DNA of 64,000 nucleotides from Pseudomonas koreensis. Its GTDB lineage: Bacteria; Pseudomonadota; Gammaproteobacteria; Pseudomonadales; Pseudomonadaceae. Below are positions 26,211-34,617 of the stretch, in pieces (within the stretch, counting starts at the first letter, position 1; the number at the start of each line of letters is the position of its first letter). The DNA is taken from NCBI RefSeq assembly GCF_012986595.1, contig NZ_JAAQYM010000001.1, forward strand, positions 124,001 to 188,000. Direction: 5' to 3'. The notes beneath the pieces are model-generated. The model was not told the DNA's origin. It searched no databases and saw only the letters and a program-made list of their open reading frames with translations. Made by a program: the position numbers and the translations under genes.

Positions 26211-27668
26211 TTACTTCGCGGACTGCTGAGCGTTCAGCGTGCTGAAGAACGACGTGATGTTGCTCGCCGTGGCCTTCATCTGCCCAACCAACAGGTCCAT
26301 GGCGTTGTATTTTGCGGTCAACGTCTTGGTGAGGTTGGCAACACGTAAGTCCAGCGCCAGTTGCTGATCGGTAAGGCTGCGCGTGTTTTTGGTCAGAATG
26401 GCCATGCGCTGATCAAGCAAACTGGTCCCGGACTTATTGTCCGCCGGCGGGTTGAGATACGGATCAACCGCTTTGCTCATGCGGTTCAACAGCCCGTTTT
26501 TGTCGTCGGTACCCGTGAACAACTGCTGAACCTGACCGGTCATGCCTGGCTGGGCCATGGTCTTATTGAACGTATCGGTATTGAACGTCAGGTTACCGGT
26601 GTTGCGGTCGGTCATCACACCCAACTGCGACAGCACAGCCAGCGGACCACCCGCCCCTGGCGCCGTCAACTCGGCGCGAACACTGGCAATCAGTGCACGC
26701 GGCATCGCGTCGCCAGTGAAAGCGGCTTGCACGGTCAGCTTGCCATCTGCGTCCGGCGTCGCCTTGGACAACGTGTCGATGGTGGTCTTCAACGTGTTGT
26801 AAGCGTCGACGAACTGCTGAATCGATGTCTGCAGGCCTTTGGTGTTGGCATCTACGCTGACAACAGTCGGACTCGGCGGAGTGCCAGAACTGACAGTGGT
26901 CAGATTCAGGGTCAGACCACTGATTGCGCCAGTGACGGTGTTGCTTTTGCTGCTGACCTGAAGACCATCGATGGTCAACAGGGCATCTTTGGCAACGCCG
27001 TTGACTGCGCCCGAATCACCTGCCGCCGGACTGGCGCTCATCGGCTTGGTACCATCGATTTCGAGGCCGGCAATACCGCTGACGGTGAGGTCGGAACCTG
27101 CGCCGGTCTTGTTCGAACTGATCACCAGGCGCGAAGCACCGCTGGCGTCTGTCACGATGTTGGCGGAAATACCGTTGGCACCCTGAGCCTTGTTGATGGC
27201 ATCGCGAGTGTTCTGCAAGGTAGAACCGGCCGGAATGTCGACATTGTAATCAGTGCCATTCTGACTGATTTTCAGGGTACCACTCGGAATGGCACTGGCG
27301 GCTCCGCCGGCAAAAGAGGCACTGGCAACTTTCGAACCGGTGGCCAACTGGGTCACGACAACATTGTAATTGCCCGTCACCGCGGTACTGTCGGAAGTAG
27401 CATTCAGAACGTTCGTGTTACTCGAAGTCGCGGTGAAGCCGGCAAACGCAGGGTTGGTCGTATTGCCCAGGTTTTTCATCGCTGTCTGGAACGCGGTCAG
27501 CGCGCTCTTCAACGAACCGATGCCGGAAATCTTCAGCGTGTTGGCTTTGGTCGCGGTATCGATTTGCGTCTGCTTCGGCGCCTTGTCGGCATTGACCAGC
27601 GCGGTAACGATCGCACCGATGTCCAGGCCGGAACCCAGGCCCGTACCCGGTAAAATTGGACTTGCCAT
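26211..27668 (-). CDS. fliD: Flagellar filament cap protein FliD
   Basis: FliD caps the filament and folds incoming flagellin; in Pseudomonas it is also an adhesin. The ATG at 27668 is preferred over one 6 nt upstream because GGGAG is then 6 nt away. The 485-aa product has the N-terminal MASPILPGTGLGSGLDIGAIV, the FliD_N domain to about 110, a variable middle, and a helical C-domain ending NITSFFSTLNAQQ. Normal length for the family. Confidence 0.96.
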   Translation of the reverse strand: MASPILPGTGLGSGLDIGAIVTALVNADKAPKQTQIDTATKANTLKISGIGSLKSALTAFQTAMKNLGNTTNPAFAGFTATSSNTNVLNATSDSTAVTGNYNVVVTQLATGSKVASASFAGGAASAIPSGTLKISQNGTDYNVDIPAGSTLQNTRDAINKAQGANGISANIVTDASGASRLVISSNKTGAGSDLTVSGIAGLEIDGTKPMSASPAAGDSGAVNGVAKDALLTIDGLQVSSKSNTVTGAISGLTLNLTTVSSGTPPSPTVVSVDANTKGLQTSIQQFVDAYNTLKTTIDTLSKATPDADGKLTVQAAFTGDAMPRALIASVRAELTAPGAGGPLAVLSQLGVMTDRNTGNLTFNTDTFNKTMAQPGMTGQVQQLFTGTDDKNGLLNRMSKAVDPYLNPPADNKSGTSLLDQRMAILTKNTRSLTDQQLALDLRVANLTKTLTAKYNAMDLLVGQMKATASNITSFFSTLNAQQSAK

Positions 27669-27750
27669 GTGCATCTCCCTTCAGATTGCTGCCGTTCTTT
27701 TGACCCTTCCCGGCGTCATCAAGAAAGACAGACACTATTCATGCCAGCTC

Positions 27751-28107
27751 TCAGACTTTGGCGTCGAACAATACGTGACTCGCGTTCGCGAGGCTGTCTG
27801 CCAGTTTGAGGGCTTCTGCGGAGGGGATCTGGCGAACGACCTCACCCGTCTCACTCGCGATCACCTTGACGATGACCTTCCCGGAGTGTTCGTCAATGGA
27901 GAACTCCAGATTGCGCTTGATCGATTGAACGAACTTCTCGATCTCCTGCACCGCCAGTTTCAACTTGGTCTCGTCCGTATCCTGACCCTTGGCAGCGACC
28001 GGCGCTTCAGCCTTGGCAACCTTGGGCGCCTCTGACGTTTTGTCAGCGACCGGCGTTACTGGCTTGGGAGCCGGATAAGACTGGTTAAGCTTTACGCTCA
28101 TGTCCAT
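27751..28107 (-). CDS. flaG: FlaG family flagellar protein
   Basis: A 118-aa FlaG protein. The ATG at 28107 sits 8 nt after AGGAGG; nearer upstream ATG/GTG codons are too close to that ribosome site. The N-terminal half is an Ala/Pro/Lys-rich linker and residues 55-118 form the FlaG fold (KLKLAVQEIEKFVQSIKRNL, ...VKVIASETGEVVRQIPSAEA). FlaG affects filament length in other bacteria. It lies between fliC and fliD on the same strand. Confidence 0.92.
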   Translation of the reverse strand: MDMSVKLNQSYPAPKPVTPVADKTSEAPKVAKAEAPVAAKGQDTDETKLKLAVQEIEKFVQSIKRNLEFSIDEHSGKVIVKVIASETGEVVRQIPSAEALKLADSLANASHVLFDAKV

Positions 28108-28180
28108 GCTCATCACCTCCTAACGTAAAAAGGCGAGAGAGCACGACTAGCGCACTCCCCCGCCCAAACTCATTCCGAAA

Positions 28181-29032
28181 TTACTGAAGCAGCTTCAGTA
28201 CAGCGGAAGGCAGTTGGTTGGCTTGAGCCAGAACGGAGGTCGAAGCCTGCTGCAGAGTTTGCTGCTTGGTCAGGTTAGCAGTTTCTGCGGCGAAGTCGGT
28301 GTCTTGTACACGACCCTGTGCAGCGGTGGTGTTCTCAACGATGTTCTGCAGGTTGGCGATGGTGCTGGTCAGACGGTTTTGCGAAGCACCCAGGCTGGCA
28401 CGGGTATCACCGATCGCAGCGATAGCGGCGTCGATTGCAGTGATAGCGCTGTCGATGTTGCTACCGGCAGTAGCAGCGTCAGTACCGGTCAGAGCCAGGG
28501 TACCTTTGTCCACGGACAGGCTGACGGCGTCGAACTTGGAGCTCAGTACCAGGTCGATGTGGTTAGCAGTACCGGTGTTAGCACCAACTTGCAGGGTCAC
28601 AGTACCAGCCGAACCGTCCAGCAGGTTTTTGCCGTTCAGGTTGGTGGAAGCAGCGATACGGGTGATTTCGTCGGACATGTCCGCGAATTCTTTGTTGGTC
28701 GCTTTCTGGTCAGCAGTGCCGTTGGTGCCGGTACGTGCTTTAACAGCCAGTTCACGCATACGCTGCAGGATGTCGGTAGTAGCTTGCAGAGCGCCTTCAG
28801 CGGTCTGAGCAACGGAGATACCGTCGTTGGCGTTCTGGATAGCCTGGTTGCCACCACGGATTTGCGATTGCATACGAGTGGAGATCTGCAGGCCAGCAGC
28901 GTCGTCTTTAGCGCTGTTGATTTTCAGGCCGGAAGACAGGCGCTGCATCGAAGTCGACAGAGCGTCGGAAGCGCGGTTCAGGTTCTTTTGAACGTTCAGC
29001 GACGTGGTGTTGGTGTTTACTGTTAAAGCCAT
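28181..29032 (-). CDS. fliC: Flagellin FliC (short form)
   Basis: The 283-aa flagellin has the conserved N-terminal D0/D1 region (MALTVNTNTTSLNVQKNLNR; ...SGLKINSAKDDAAGLQIS) and C-terminal D1/D0 (NLQNIVENTTAAQGRVQDTD ... VLAQANQLPSAVLKLLQ). The central region is only about 60-70 residues, so it lacks most of D2/D3 and the filament surface is small. It is rich in Ser/Thr between about 130 and 200 (for example SLSVDKGTLALTGTDAATAG), which are plausible O-glycan sites for the adjacent island. A sigma-28 promoter precedes it. Confidence 0.97.
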   Translation of the reverse strand: MALTVNTNTTSLNVQKNLNRASDALSTSMQRLSSGLKINSAKDDAAGLQISTRMQSQIRGGNQAIQNANDGISVAQTAEGALQATTDILQRMRELAVKARTGTNGTADQKATNKEFADMSDEITRIAASTNLNGKNLLDGSAGTVTLQVGANTGTANHIDLVLSSKFDAVSLSVDKGTLALTGTDAATAGSNIDSAITAIDAAIAAIGDTRASLGASQNRLTSTIANLQNIVENTTAAQGRVQDTDFAAETANLTKQQTLQQASTSVLAQANQLPSAVLKLLQ

Positions 29033-29112
29033 GACGAATTCCTCGTTGGTTGGGTACTGCGGCTTCCGGCCCTGGCAACCGCCTGGAATGGCCTAGAGAA
29101 CCTTCGTAATAG

Positions 29113-29139
29113 TTATCGTCGGGTTGGCAGGTTGCTTGA
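29113..29139 (-). promoter_or_regulatory. Sigma-28 (FliA) promoter for fliC
   Basis: The minus strand reads TCAAGCAA, an 11-nt spacer, then GACGATAA. The -10 matches GCCGATAA at 7 of 8 positions and the spacer length is that of FliA promoters. It lies about 80-105 bp before the fliC ATG. Confidence 0.75.
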
Positions 29140-29228
29140 GGGCTTTTTGAAAAAAATTTGCCATCACCCTGCCACCCCAGCGAAAACAAGGGCTTAGCAC
29201 CCTCCCACTTGCGAAAAAATGACGCCAT

Positions 29229-29256
29229 AAAACCGACCCGCGCGCAAAGCCGCGGG
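29229..29256 (-). terminator. Hairpin after the 90-aa gene
   Basis: CCCGCG and CGCGGG arms around an 8-nt loop are followed on the minus strand by TCGGTTTTAT. It lies 14 bp after the stop of the 90-aa gene, separating the glycosylation island from the fliC promoter. Confidence 0.6.
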
Positions 29257-29269
29257 CCAGTGCGGTCTG

Positions 29270-29542
29270 TCAGTGTGCCGATCGTGCTTTTTGCAATAAC
29301 TCGACCAACTCGTACTCCATCCAGTCGGCCAGCCCCAACCAGTCCTGACGCTCCTGACAATCGAGCATGTGCGTGAGTATAAAGGCCCAGTCCTGCTGAA
29401 TCTGTGCAGGCCTGGCTATCAGCAACTGCTGTGCGCCCTCGAACACGTCGACCATTTCCAGCGCAGCCTCGACATCACGCCCCAGACGAAACAGACCGGC
29501 GCACTGCCGGCATTCGTCGACGCATTGCTCAATCGTCGTCAT
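29270..29542 (-). CDS. Hypothetical 90-aa protein next to fliC
   Basis: The ATG at 29542 overlaps the stop of the Maf-type gene by 4 bp, so it is translationally coupled; a longer in-frame extension upstream would lie inside that gene and is rejected. The product is acidic, helical and Cys-containing (three Cys within CVDECRQCAG at the N-terminus, one in LDCQERQDW). No known motif. Its size, helicity and position between a flagellin glycosyltransferase and fliC suggest an accessory factor or chaperone for modification, which is inference only. Confidence 0.65.
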   Translation of the reverse strand: MTTIEQCVDECRQCAGLFRLGRDVEAALEMVDVFEGAQQLLIARPAQIQQDWAFILTHMLDCQERQDWLGLADWMEYELVELLQKARSAH

Positions 29543-30828
29543 TGCACAAACTCCTGATTGAACTGCGTCCCGGCGATCAACGCGCCCGCCCGGCTGCTGT
29601 TGAAAAACTGCACCTGTGGGTGCGCGGCGATATAACGCTCCAGCACACACAGGTAACCGCGAAAATTAAGCTGTGTACTGACCCGCTGGCCATACCCGTC
29701 CTGCACCCAATACCGCGCCTGATCGACCCCCGGCCCCAGATCGCCGTCGTTCCAGCCGGTATGGGTCTTGTTCATCGGGAACGCGAAGTCGGCGCCGAAC
29801 AGGGTAATGCGCGAGGCGCCCATCTTCACCGCCAGGTCGACCGCCGGATGAATCACGCTGCCGCCCACGTGCAGCTGTCCGCGCGGGTACTGCTCACGCA
29901 ATGCGGCGTAAACCGGGCTGGCCGAGTAACCGCCATAACGCTTGCCCTTCCAGGCGGTCAGCATCGCAGGATCGCTCATTGGCAGATACACCAGCGGAAT
30001 GCCAGCGGAGTCCTCGAACGGCAAATGCCGAATGTTGATGCGTTGATCGATAGTGACCACCAGATCCGGGACGACTCCGTGCTCGCGCAATGGCCGGTAA
30101 GCGGTATCGACGCATATCAACAATGGACGCTCGGCCTGCGCGCGCACCGCCGCCAGACGCTGGAAATGCCCCTCCAGGGTCGGCCCGGTACCGATCACAT
30201 AGATCTCCCGGCCATTGGCAGTTCCGAACAATTGCGCCACATCGTCATCGCCCAGCAACACCGGCAAGCAGTCCTGCAAGCGTTGTTGAATGAACGGCAA
30301 GTGCGGATCGAACTCACGATTGTTAAAGCTCAGGTGCACTTCGCTGACCAGCCGATCGCGGATCTTCGCGTTGAATTCATCAGCCAGCAGCATCTCGGCC
30401 GGCAGGGCGAAAAATGGCGTGCAGATGTCTGACAGATCACCGGCATAGAACAGCTGCACGCGTGGATCTACCAGCCATTGCCGTTGATCGAGCAGTTGCA
30501 GCACCAGTGCGAACAACGCGCCATTGAGGATATGCACATACAGCTGCTCAAGCCCGGCACGCTCCAGCAGCACCGTTGGCAAGTCGCCGAGGCCAGTGCC
30601 ATAGACATGCAACTGAGGTTTTTCCGCCAGGCTGGCGGCCTGGATCCGGGCTTCGTGGACCCGGTCGTGGCGACTGGTCAGTTGCACGCCATTGACGCTG
30701 AGCGTCGAGCCCAATCCCTGCACCAGTTCGGCTTGAACGACTGAACTGTCTTCCGCCATCAACCGCTCGAACAACGCCGGCCAGCGTTGCTGGATGACCT
30801 GGGCATTGGGTTGGAAAAACTCGCTCAT
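29539..30828 (-). CDS. Maf-type motility accessory factor (DUF115 glycosyltransferase)
   Basis: A 429-aa DUF115 protein. Members (Maf) transfer pseudaminic or legionaminic acid onto flagellin Ser/Thr in Campylobacter and Aeromonas. Visible features are VYGTGLGDLPTVLLERAG near the N-terminal domain, the central Rossmann-type IYVIGTGPTLEGHFQRLAAV, LICVDTAYRPLREHGVVPDL, and GASRITLFGADFAF, all typical of the family. It is downstream of a strong terminator, so it starts a separate transcript ending at the 90-aa gene. Confidence 0.9.
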   Translation of the reverse strand: MSEFFQPNAQVIQQRWPALFERLMAEDSSVVQAELVQGLGSTLSVNGVQLTSRHDRVHEARIQAASLAEKPQLHVYGTGLGDLPTVLLERAGLEQLYVHILNGALFALVLQLLDQRQWLVDPRVQLFYAGDLSDICTPFFALPAEMLLADEFNAKIRDRLVSEVHLSFNNREFDPHLPFIQQRLQDCLPVLLGDDDVAQLFGTANGREIYVIGTGPTLEGHFQRLAAVRAQAERPLLICVDTAYRPLREHGVVPDLVVTIDQRINIRHLPFEDSAGIPLVYLPMSDPAMLTAWKGKRYGGYSASPVYAALREQYPRGQLHVGGSVIHPAVDLAVKMGASRITLFGADFAFPMNKTHTGWNDGDLGPGVDQARYWVQDGYGQRVSTQLNFRGYLCVLERYIAAHPQVQFFNSSRAGALIAGTQFNQEFVQ

Positions 30829-30853
30829 GACGCCTCGCGTTTCGTTCGGGCAA

Positions 30854-30890
30854 AAAAATAGCGTTCAAGGGTAACCTTGAACGCTATTTT
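30854..30890. terminator. Bidirectional terminator after the ketoacyl synthase gene
   Basis: AAAAATAGCGTTCAAGG-GTAA-CCTTGAACGCTATTTTT is a perfect 17-bp stem with a 4-nt loop and A/T-runs on both sides. It ends the long glycan operon coming from higher coordinates. Confidence 0.92.
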
Positions 30891-30913
30891 TGTATCCGCC
30901 GTTTTTGCTTGGC

Positions 30914-31840
30914 TCAAGGACGATAGATGATCGCCGAGCCCCACGACAGACCGACACCAAAACCGCTGATCGCAATGCGCTGCCAGTCGGAATCAAGCAC
31001 GTGTTTTTCCAGCAGCAGCGGCACGCTCGAAGACACCGTGTTGCCGGTCTCGACCATGTCCTTGATGAACTTCTCTGGCTCGCCTTCGAAACGTCGTGCC
31101 ACCGCATCGACGATCGCCGCACTGCCCTGGTGAATGCAGAACGCATCGATGTCGTCAGCCTTGAGGCCCGAGTCGTCGAGCAATTCGTGCAAGTGCGCCG
31201 GAACTTTGAGCAGCGCGAAGTTGAACACCTGACGCCCGTTCATGAAGAACACGCCATCGGTGACTTTCAGGTGCGGTGCGCCGGAACCGTCGGTGCCGAA
31301 CTTGGCCTTGCCCAGCGCCCAGGAAGGATCTTCGCCCATCCAGGTGGCGGTGGCGGCATCGCCGAACAGCATGGTGGTGTTGCGGTCTTCCGGATCGACG
31401 ATCTTCGAGTACGGGTCAGCGGTGATCAGCAGGCCATTCTTCAGGCCGGCAGCTTCCATGAAGCCCTTGATCGCATAGATGCCGTAGACGTAACCGGAGC
31501 AGCCCAGGGAAATATCGAACGCCGCGACATTGGTCGGCAGACCGAGTTTGTCCTGGACGATTGCAGCGGTGTGCGGCAGACCTTCTTCGTCACCGTTCTG
31601 GGTGACGACGATCAGCGCGTCGATCGATTCACGTTTCAGTTCAGGGTTGTTGGCAAACAGCGCATTGGCCGCTTCCACGCACAGATCGGAGGTTTCCTGT
31701 TCAGCGTCTTTGCGCGGCAGGAAGGCCGAACCGATTTTACCGAGGATGAATTCTTCATCCTTCTCGAATTTTGCACCTTGTGCGTAATTGTCCACGCCGG
31801 CTACAGGAACGTAGCTCGCAATGCTTTTTATGCCAATCAT
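30914..31840 (-). CDS. 3-oxoacyl-ACP synthase III-like protein of the glycosylation island
   Basis: A 308-aa KAS III/FabH-like thiolase-fold enzyme, condensing an acyl-CoA with an acyl-carrier. The catalytic triad is intact: Cys114 in SLGCSGYVYG, His237 in FCIHQGS, Asn267 in ETGNTVSSS. The ATG at 31840 follows GGGAAG. KAS III genes occur in the flagellin glycosylation islands of P. aeruginosa (a-type) and P. syringae, where they are thought to make the acyl group of the glycan. No acyl-carrier protein gene is seen nearby. It is probably not the housekeeping FabH because of this context. Confidence 0.9.
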   Translation of the reverse strand: MIGIKSIASYVPVAGVDNYAQGAKFEKDEEFILGKIGSAFLPRKDAEQETSDLCVEAANALFANNPELKRESIDALIVVTQNGDEEGLPHTAAIVQDKLGLPTNVAAFDISLGCSGYVYGIYAIKGFMEAAGLKNGLLITADPYSKIVDPEDRNTTMLFGDAATATWMGEDPSWALGKAKFGTDGSGAPHLKVTDGVFFMNGRQVFNFALLKVPAHLHELLDDSGLKADDIDAFCIHQGSAAIVDAVARRFEGEPEKFIKDMVETGNTVSSSVPLLLEKHVLDSDWQRIAISGFGVGLSWGSAIIYRP

Positions 31841-32066
31841 TACGGCTTCCCAATAAAAAACAGCCCAAAACCACCGCTCGCAAGGATTCGAGGGGCGCCG
31901 ACAAACAGAAAACGGCCGCCACAAAGGGCAGCCACGGGGAGCGCAAAGGGCTATCACTGGAACCGATCAACGGCCAGGCGCCATCTCCCCGGTCAATACA
32001 ATACAGTGAAGATGCGCGTTATGACTCGCAGGTCACGCTATTTTGCCGAATCGGGTGCAGATCGGG

Positions 32067-33119
32067 TTATTCGACCAACGACCAGTCCAGCGGCGTGCCG
32101 CGTTTGATCGCCTGGCGAGCGCGGCGTCCGAGAACGGCATCGGTGTGCTTGGGCGGCAAACCGAGACCGGGACGAATAGCCCGCAGATTGGCGGCAGTGA
32201 AGGGCTCACCGGCGGCCATGTCGGCGGTGACGTACAACGAGCGGCGATAGACCAGCGACTTGCGCTCGGCTTCGGTAACGCCGTAATGCACCTGACCCAT
32301 GGCCTGCCAGGCACGTTCGGTTTCGATGACCAGACTGGCCAGCTCTGCGGGCTCCAGCGAGAAACTGGCGTCCACGCCACCTGCCGAACGGTCGAGGGTG
32401 AAATGTTTTTCCACCACCGTTGCCCCGAGCGCCACAGAGGCTACGGACACGCCAGCGCCCATGGAATGATCGGACAACCCCACCTCGCAACCGAACAGTT
32501 CACGCAGGTGCGGGATCGTGCGCAGGTTGCTGTTGAGCGGGGTCGCCGGGTAGGTGCTGGTGCATTTGAGCAGCACCAGATCCTTGCACCCGGCCTCGCG
32601 GGCGGCGCGCACGGTTTCGTCGAGTTCGGCGATGCTGGCCATGCCGGTGGAGATGATCAGCGGTTTGCCGGTCGCGGCCACACGGCGGATCAACGGCAGA
32701 TCGGTGTTTTCGAAACTGGCAATCTTGTACGCCGGCACATCGAGGCTTTCGAGGAAGTCCACCGCCGTGTCATCGAACGGCGTCGAGAACGCGAGCATGC
32801 CCAGCTCTTTGGCCCGGGCGAAAATCGGCGCGTGCCACTCCCACGGGGTGTGGGCTTTCTCATACAGGTCGTACAGCGAAGTCCCGGTCCACAGGCTGTT
32901 CGGGTCCTTGATGAAAAACTCGCCCTCGGCCAGATCCAGGGTCATGGTTTGCGCGGTGTAGGTCTGCAACTTCAAGGCATGCGCGCCCGCCTTGGCGGCG
33001 GCCTCGACAATCTGCAGCGCCACCTCCAGCGACTGGTTATGGTTGCCGCTCATTTCGGCAATGATGAACGGCGGCGCATCAGCACCGATCAGACGTTCGC
33101 CAATCTTGAAACTACTCAT
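32067..33119 (-). CDS. pseI: Pseudaminic acid synthase PseI
   Basis: PseI condenses 6-deoxy-AltdiNAc with phosphoenolpyruvate to pseudaminic acid. The 350-aa protein has the NeuB TIM barrel (about 15-265) with IAEMSGNHNQSLEVA and KLQTYTAQTMTLDL, and a C-terminal SAF antifreeze-like domain (about 290-350; RRSLYVTADMAAGEPFTA, AIRPGLGLPPKH). The EMSGNHN motif favours PseI over sialic NeuB or legionaminic NeuB/LegI. It overlaps the PseG-PseH gene by 8 bp. Confidence 0.92.
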   Translation of the reverse strand: MSSFKIGERLIGADAPPFIIAEMSGNHNQSLEVALQIVEAAAKAGAHALKLQTYTAQTMTLDLAEGEFFIKDPNSLWTGTSLYDLYEKAHTPWEWHAPIFARAKELGMLAFSTPFDDTAVDFLESLDVPAYKIASFENTDLPLIRRVAATGKPLIISTGMASIAELDETVRAAREAGCKDLVLLKCTSTYPATPLNSNLRTIPHLRELFGCEVGLSDHSMGAGVSVASVALGATVVEKHFTLDRSAGGVDASFSLEPAELASLVIETERAWQAMGQVHYGVTEAERKSLVYRRSLYVTADMAAGEPFTAANLRAIRPGLGLPPKHTDAVLGRRARQAIKRGTPLDWSLVE

Positions 33120-34617
33120 CGCGGTGATCCTTCAAAACCTTGGTGAACGCGCAGGCACTCTGGGTGAATCCGGCGTCACGAAATACATTCAATGAGGGGC
33201 GATTGCCCGGCAGGACCTGCGCGGTAATGGCGGTCATCTGCGGCCAGTGCTCGCGGGCGAACGCCTCACCTCGCGTCAGCAGCGCCCTGCCCCAGCCCAG
33301 ACCGAAACGCCCCTCAAGCAGATACAGCGACACTTCAGCCTCGCAGCCGCGCAGGTCATAACGCAAGACGCCGACCGGGCCGTCATCGGCCTCGGCGATC
33401 AACAACAGGCGCTGTGGATTGCAAAGGCTCGCATTCAGCCAGTTCAGGTGCTGCGGCCACTCAATTGCGCCCGTGTCCAGAGACCAGCGGCGCACAGCCT
33501 CGGCATTGCGCCCGTCGAACAGCAAGTGCGCATCGTCGAGGGTCGCCGGGCGCAGCTTGAGCACCGAACCGGCCAGCGCTGCCGCCACGCGCAATGCACC
33601 GCGCCCATCGACCAGTTGGCGTGACCGCTCGGCCAGACTTTGGCGCAGATAGACATTGCCGACGACAAAGCCGATCGCGTCGCGCAGTTGTTCGACGCTG
33701 ACCTGCTCGCGGGCGCCCATGAACACATGCGCCCCGGCGGCGGCCATGACTTCGCCGTTAGCCTGCTGATTGTTCGATACCGCGATGCACAGGGTTGGCA
33801 GACCCAGGGCCGCGCGCTCCCAACTGGTGCCACCGCCAGCGCCGATAAACAGGTCAGCCTCAGTCATGCGCTGCTGGAAGTCGCTGACAAAGCTGTGCAG
33901 GCGCCAGTGCGGGCGTGTTTCGGCCAGCGCCTGCATTTGTGTCCACGCCGGGTTGTCTGCGCCGGCGACGAAATCCACTTCCAGATCAGCGAAATCCTGC
34001 AGCGCCAGCATCGCGTGATGGGTCTGCATCGCCGCATCGAAACCACCGAAATTCACCAGCACCCGCCGGGCCTTGGATTTGATCGCGATGGCCGGGCAGA
34101 CGAACTCTTCGCGCAGCATGGCGTAGCGCGGCCCGAGCAAGGTGCGGCAGCCTTCGGGCAGCAGCGGCGCGTAATTCTCACAGAGTCCGGAGAGGTTCTG
34201 ATTGAGCAGCAGATCGACGCTGTAATGGCGGGTGGCAAGATCGTCCACCGCCGCAATCCGTGGCGCCCAGCGTCGGGCGGCCGTCTGCCAGTGATGATCG
34301 AGGCCGTAATGGTCGGCGACGATCCAGTCGAATCCGGCATGCCCCTCCAGCAACGACGCCAATGCGTCGATATCGGCCTGCCACGGCAGCATCGACTCGA
34401 TAGCCTGCAGCGGGTCTTCGTCAGGGTATAAGTCTGGTAACGCGAAGGTTTCAAAACCCTCATCGCTCAGCGCATCGAGCCGATGCCCGGGTAATCGGCG
34501 ACAGGCGAACGCAACATGACCGCCCTGCTTGCGCAGCACCCGCGCCAAGGTCAGGCAGCGGGCAATGTGGCCGCTGCCGATGGTCGGCGAGGCATCAGCG
34601 CGGATCAACACTCTCAT
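33112..34617 (-). CDS. pseG-pseH: PseG-PseH fusion (UDP-sugar hydrolase plus N-acetyltransferase)
   Basis: The 501-aa protein joins two pathway enzymes that are separate in Campylobacter. Residues 1-345 are PseG, the hydrolase releasing UDP; the catalytic His17 lies in GSGHIARCL and the UDP-binding GAGGGTSWERAALGLP is at about 259-274. Residues 350-501 are a GNAT acetyltransferase matching PseH (LKLRPATLDDAHLLF, LLEGRFGLGWGRALLTRGE, NRPSLNVFRDAGF). PseH acts immediately before PseG in the pathway, so the fusion would channel substrate. It starts 1 bp into the pseF stop (TAATG). Confidence 0.93.
   Translation of the reverse strand: MRVLIRADASPTIGSGHIARCLTLARVLRKQGGHVAFACRRLPGHRLDALSDEGFETFALPDLYPDEDPLQAIESMLPWQADIDALASLLEGHAGFDWIVADHYGLDHHWQTAARRWAPRIAAVDDLATRHYSVDLLLNQNLSGLCENYAPLLPEGCRTLLGPRYAMLREEFVCPAIAIKSKARRVLVNFGGFDAAMQTHHAMLALQDFADLEVDFVAGADNPAWTQMQALAETRPHWRLHSFVSDFQQRMTEADLFIGAGGGTSWERAALGLPTLCIAVSNNQQANGEVMAAAGAHVFMGAREQVSVEQLRDAIGFVVGNVYLRQSLAERSRQLVDGRGALRVAAALAGSVLKLRPATLDDAHLLFDGRNAEAVRRWSLDTGAIEWPQHLNWLNASLCNPQRLLLIAEADDGPVGVLRYDLRGCEAEVSLYLLEGRFGLGWGRALLTRGEAFAREHWPQMTAITAQVLPGNRPSLNVFRDAGFTQSACAFTKVLKDHRDE

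Noticed and set aside
27669..27750. TGGCATG-like sequence upstream of fliD as a sigma-54 promoter
   Set aside because: The essential GC of the -12 element is absent (GT instead), so the match is not convincing.
29270..29650. Longer 126-aa version of the 90-aa protein
   Set aside because: The extra N-terminus overlaps the Maf coding region deeply and has no ribosome site; the 4-bp ATGA overlap favours the shorter form.
30914..31840. Housekeeping fabH
   Set aside because: The gene is in a glycan operon and not near fab genes; a specialised KAS III is more likely, though activity could overlap.
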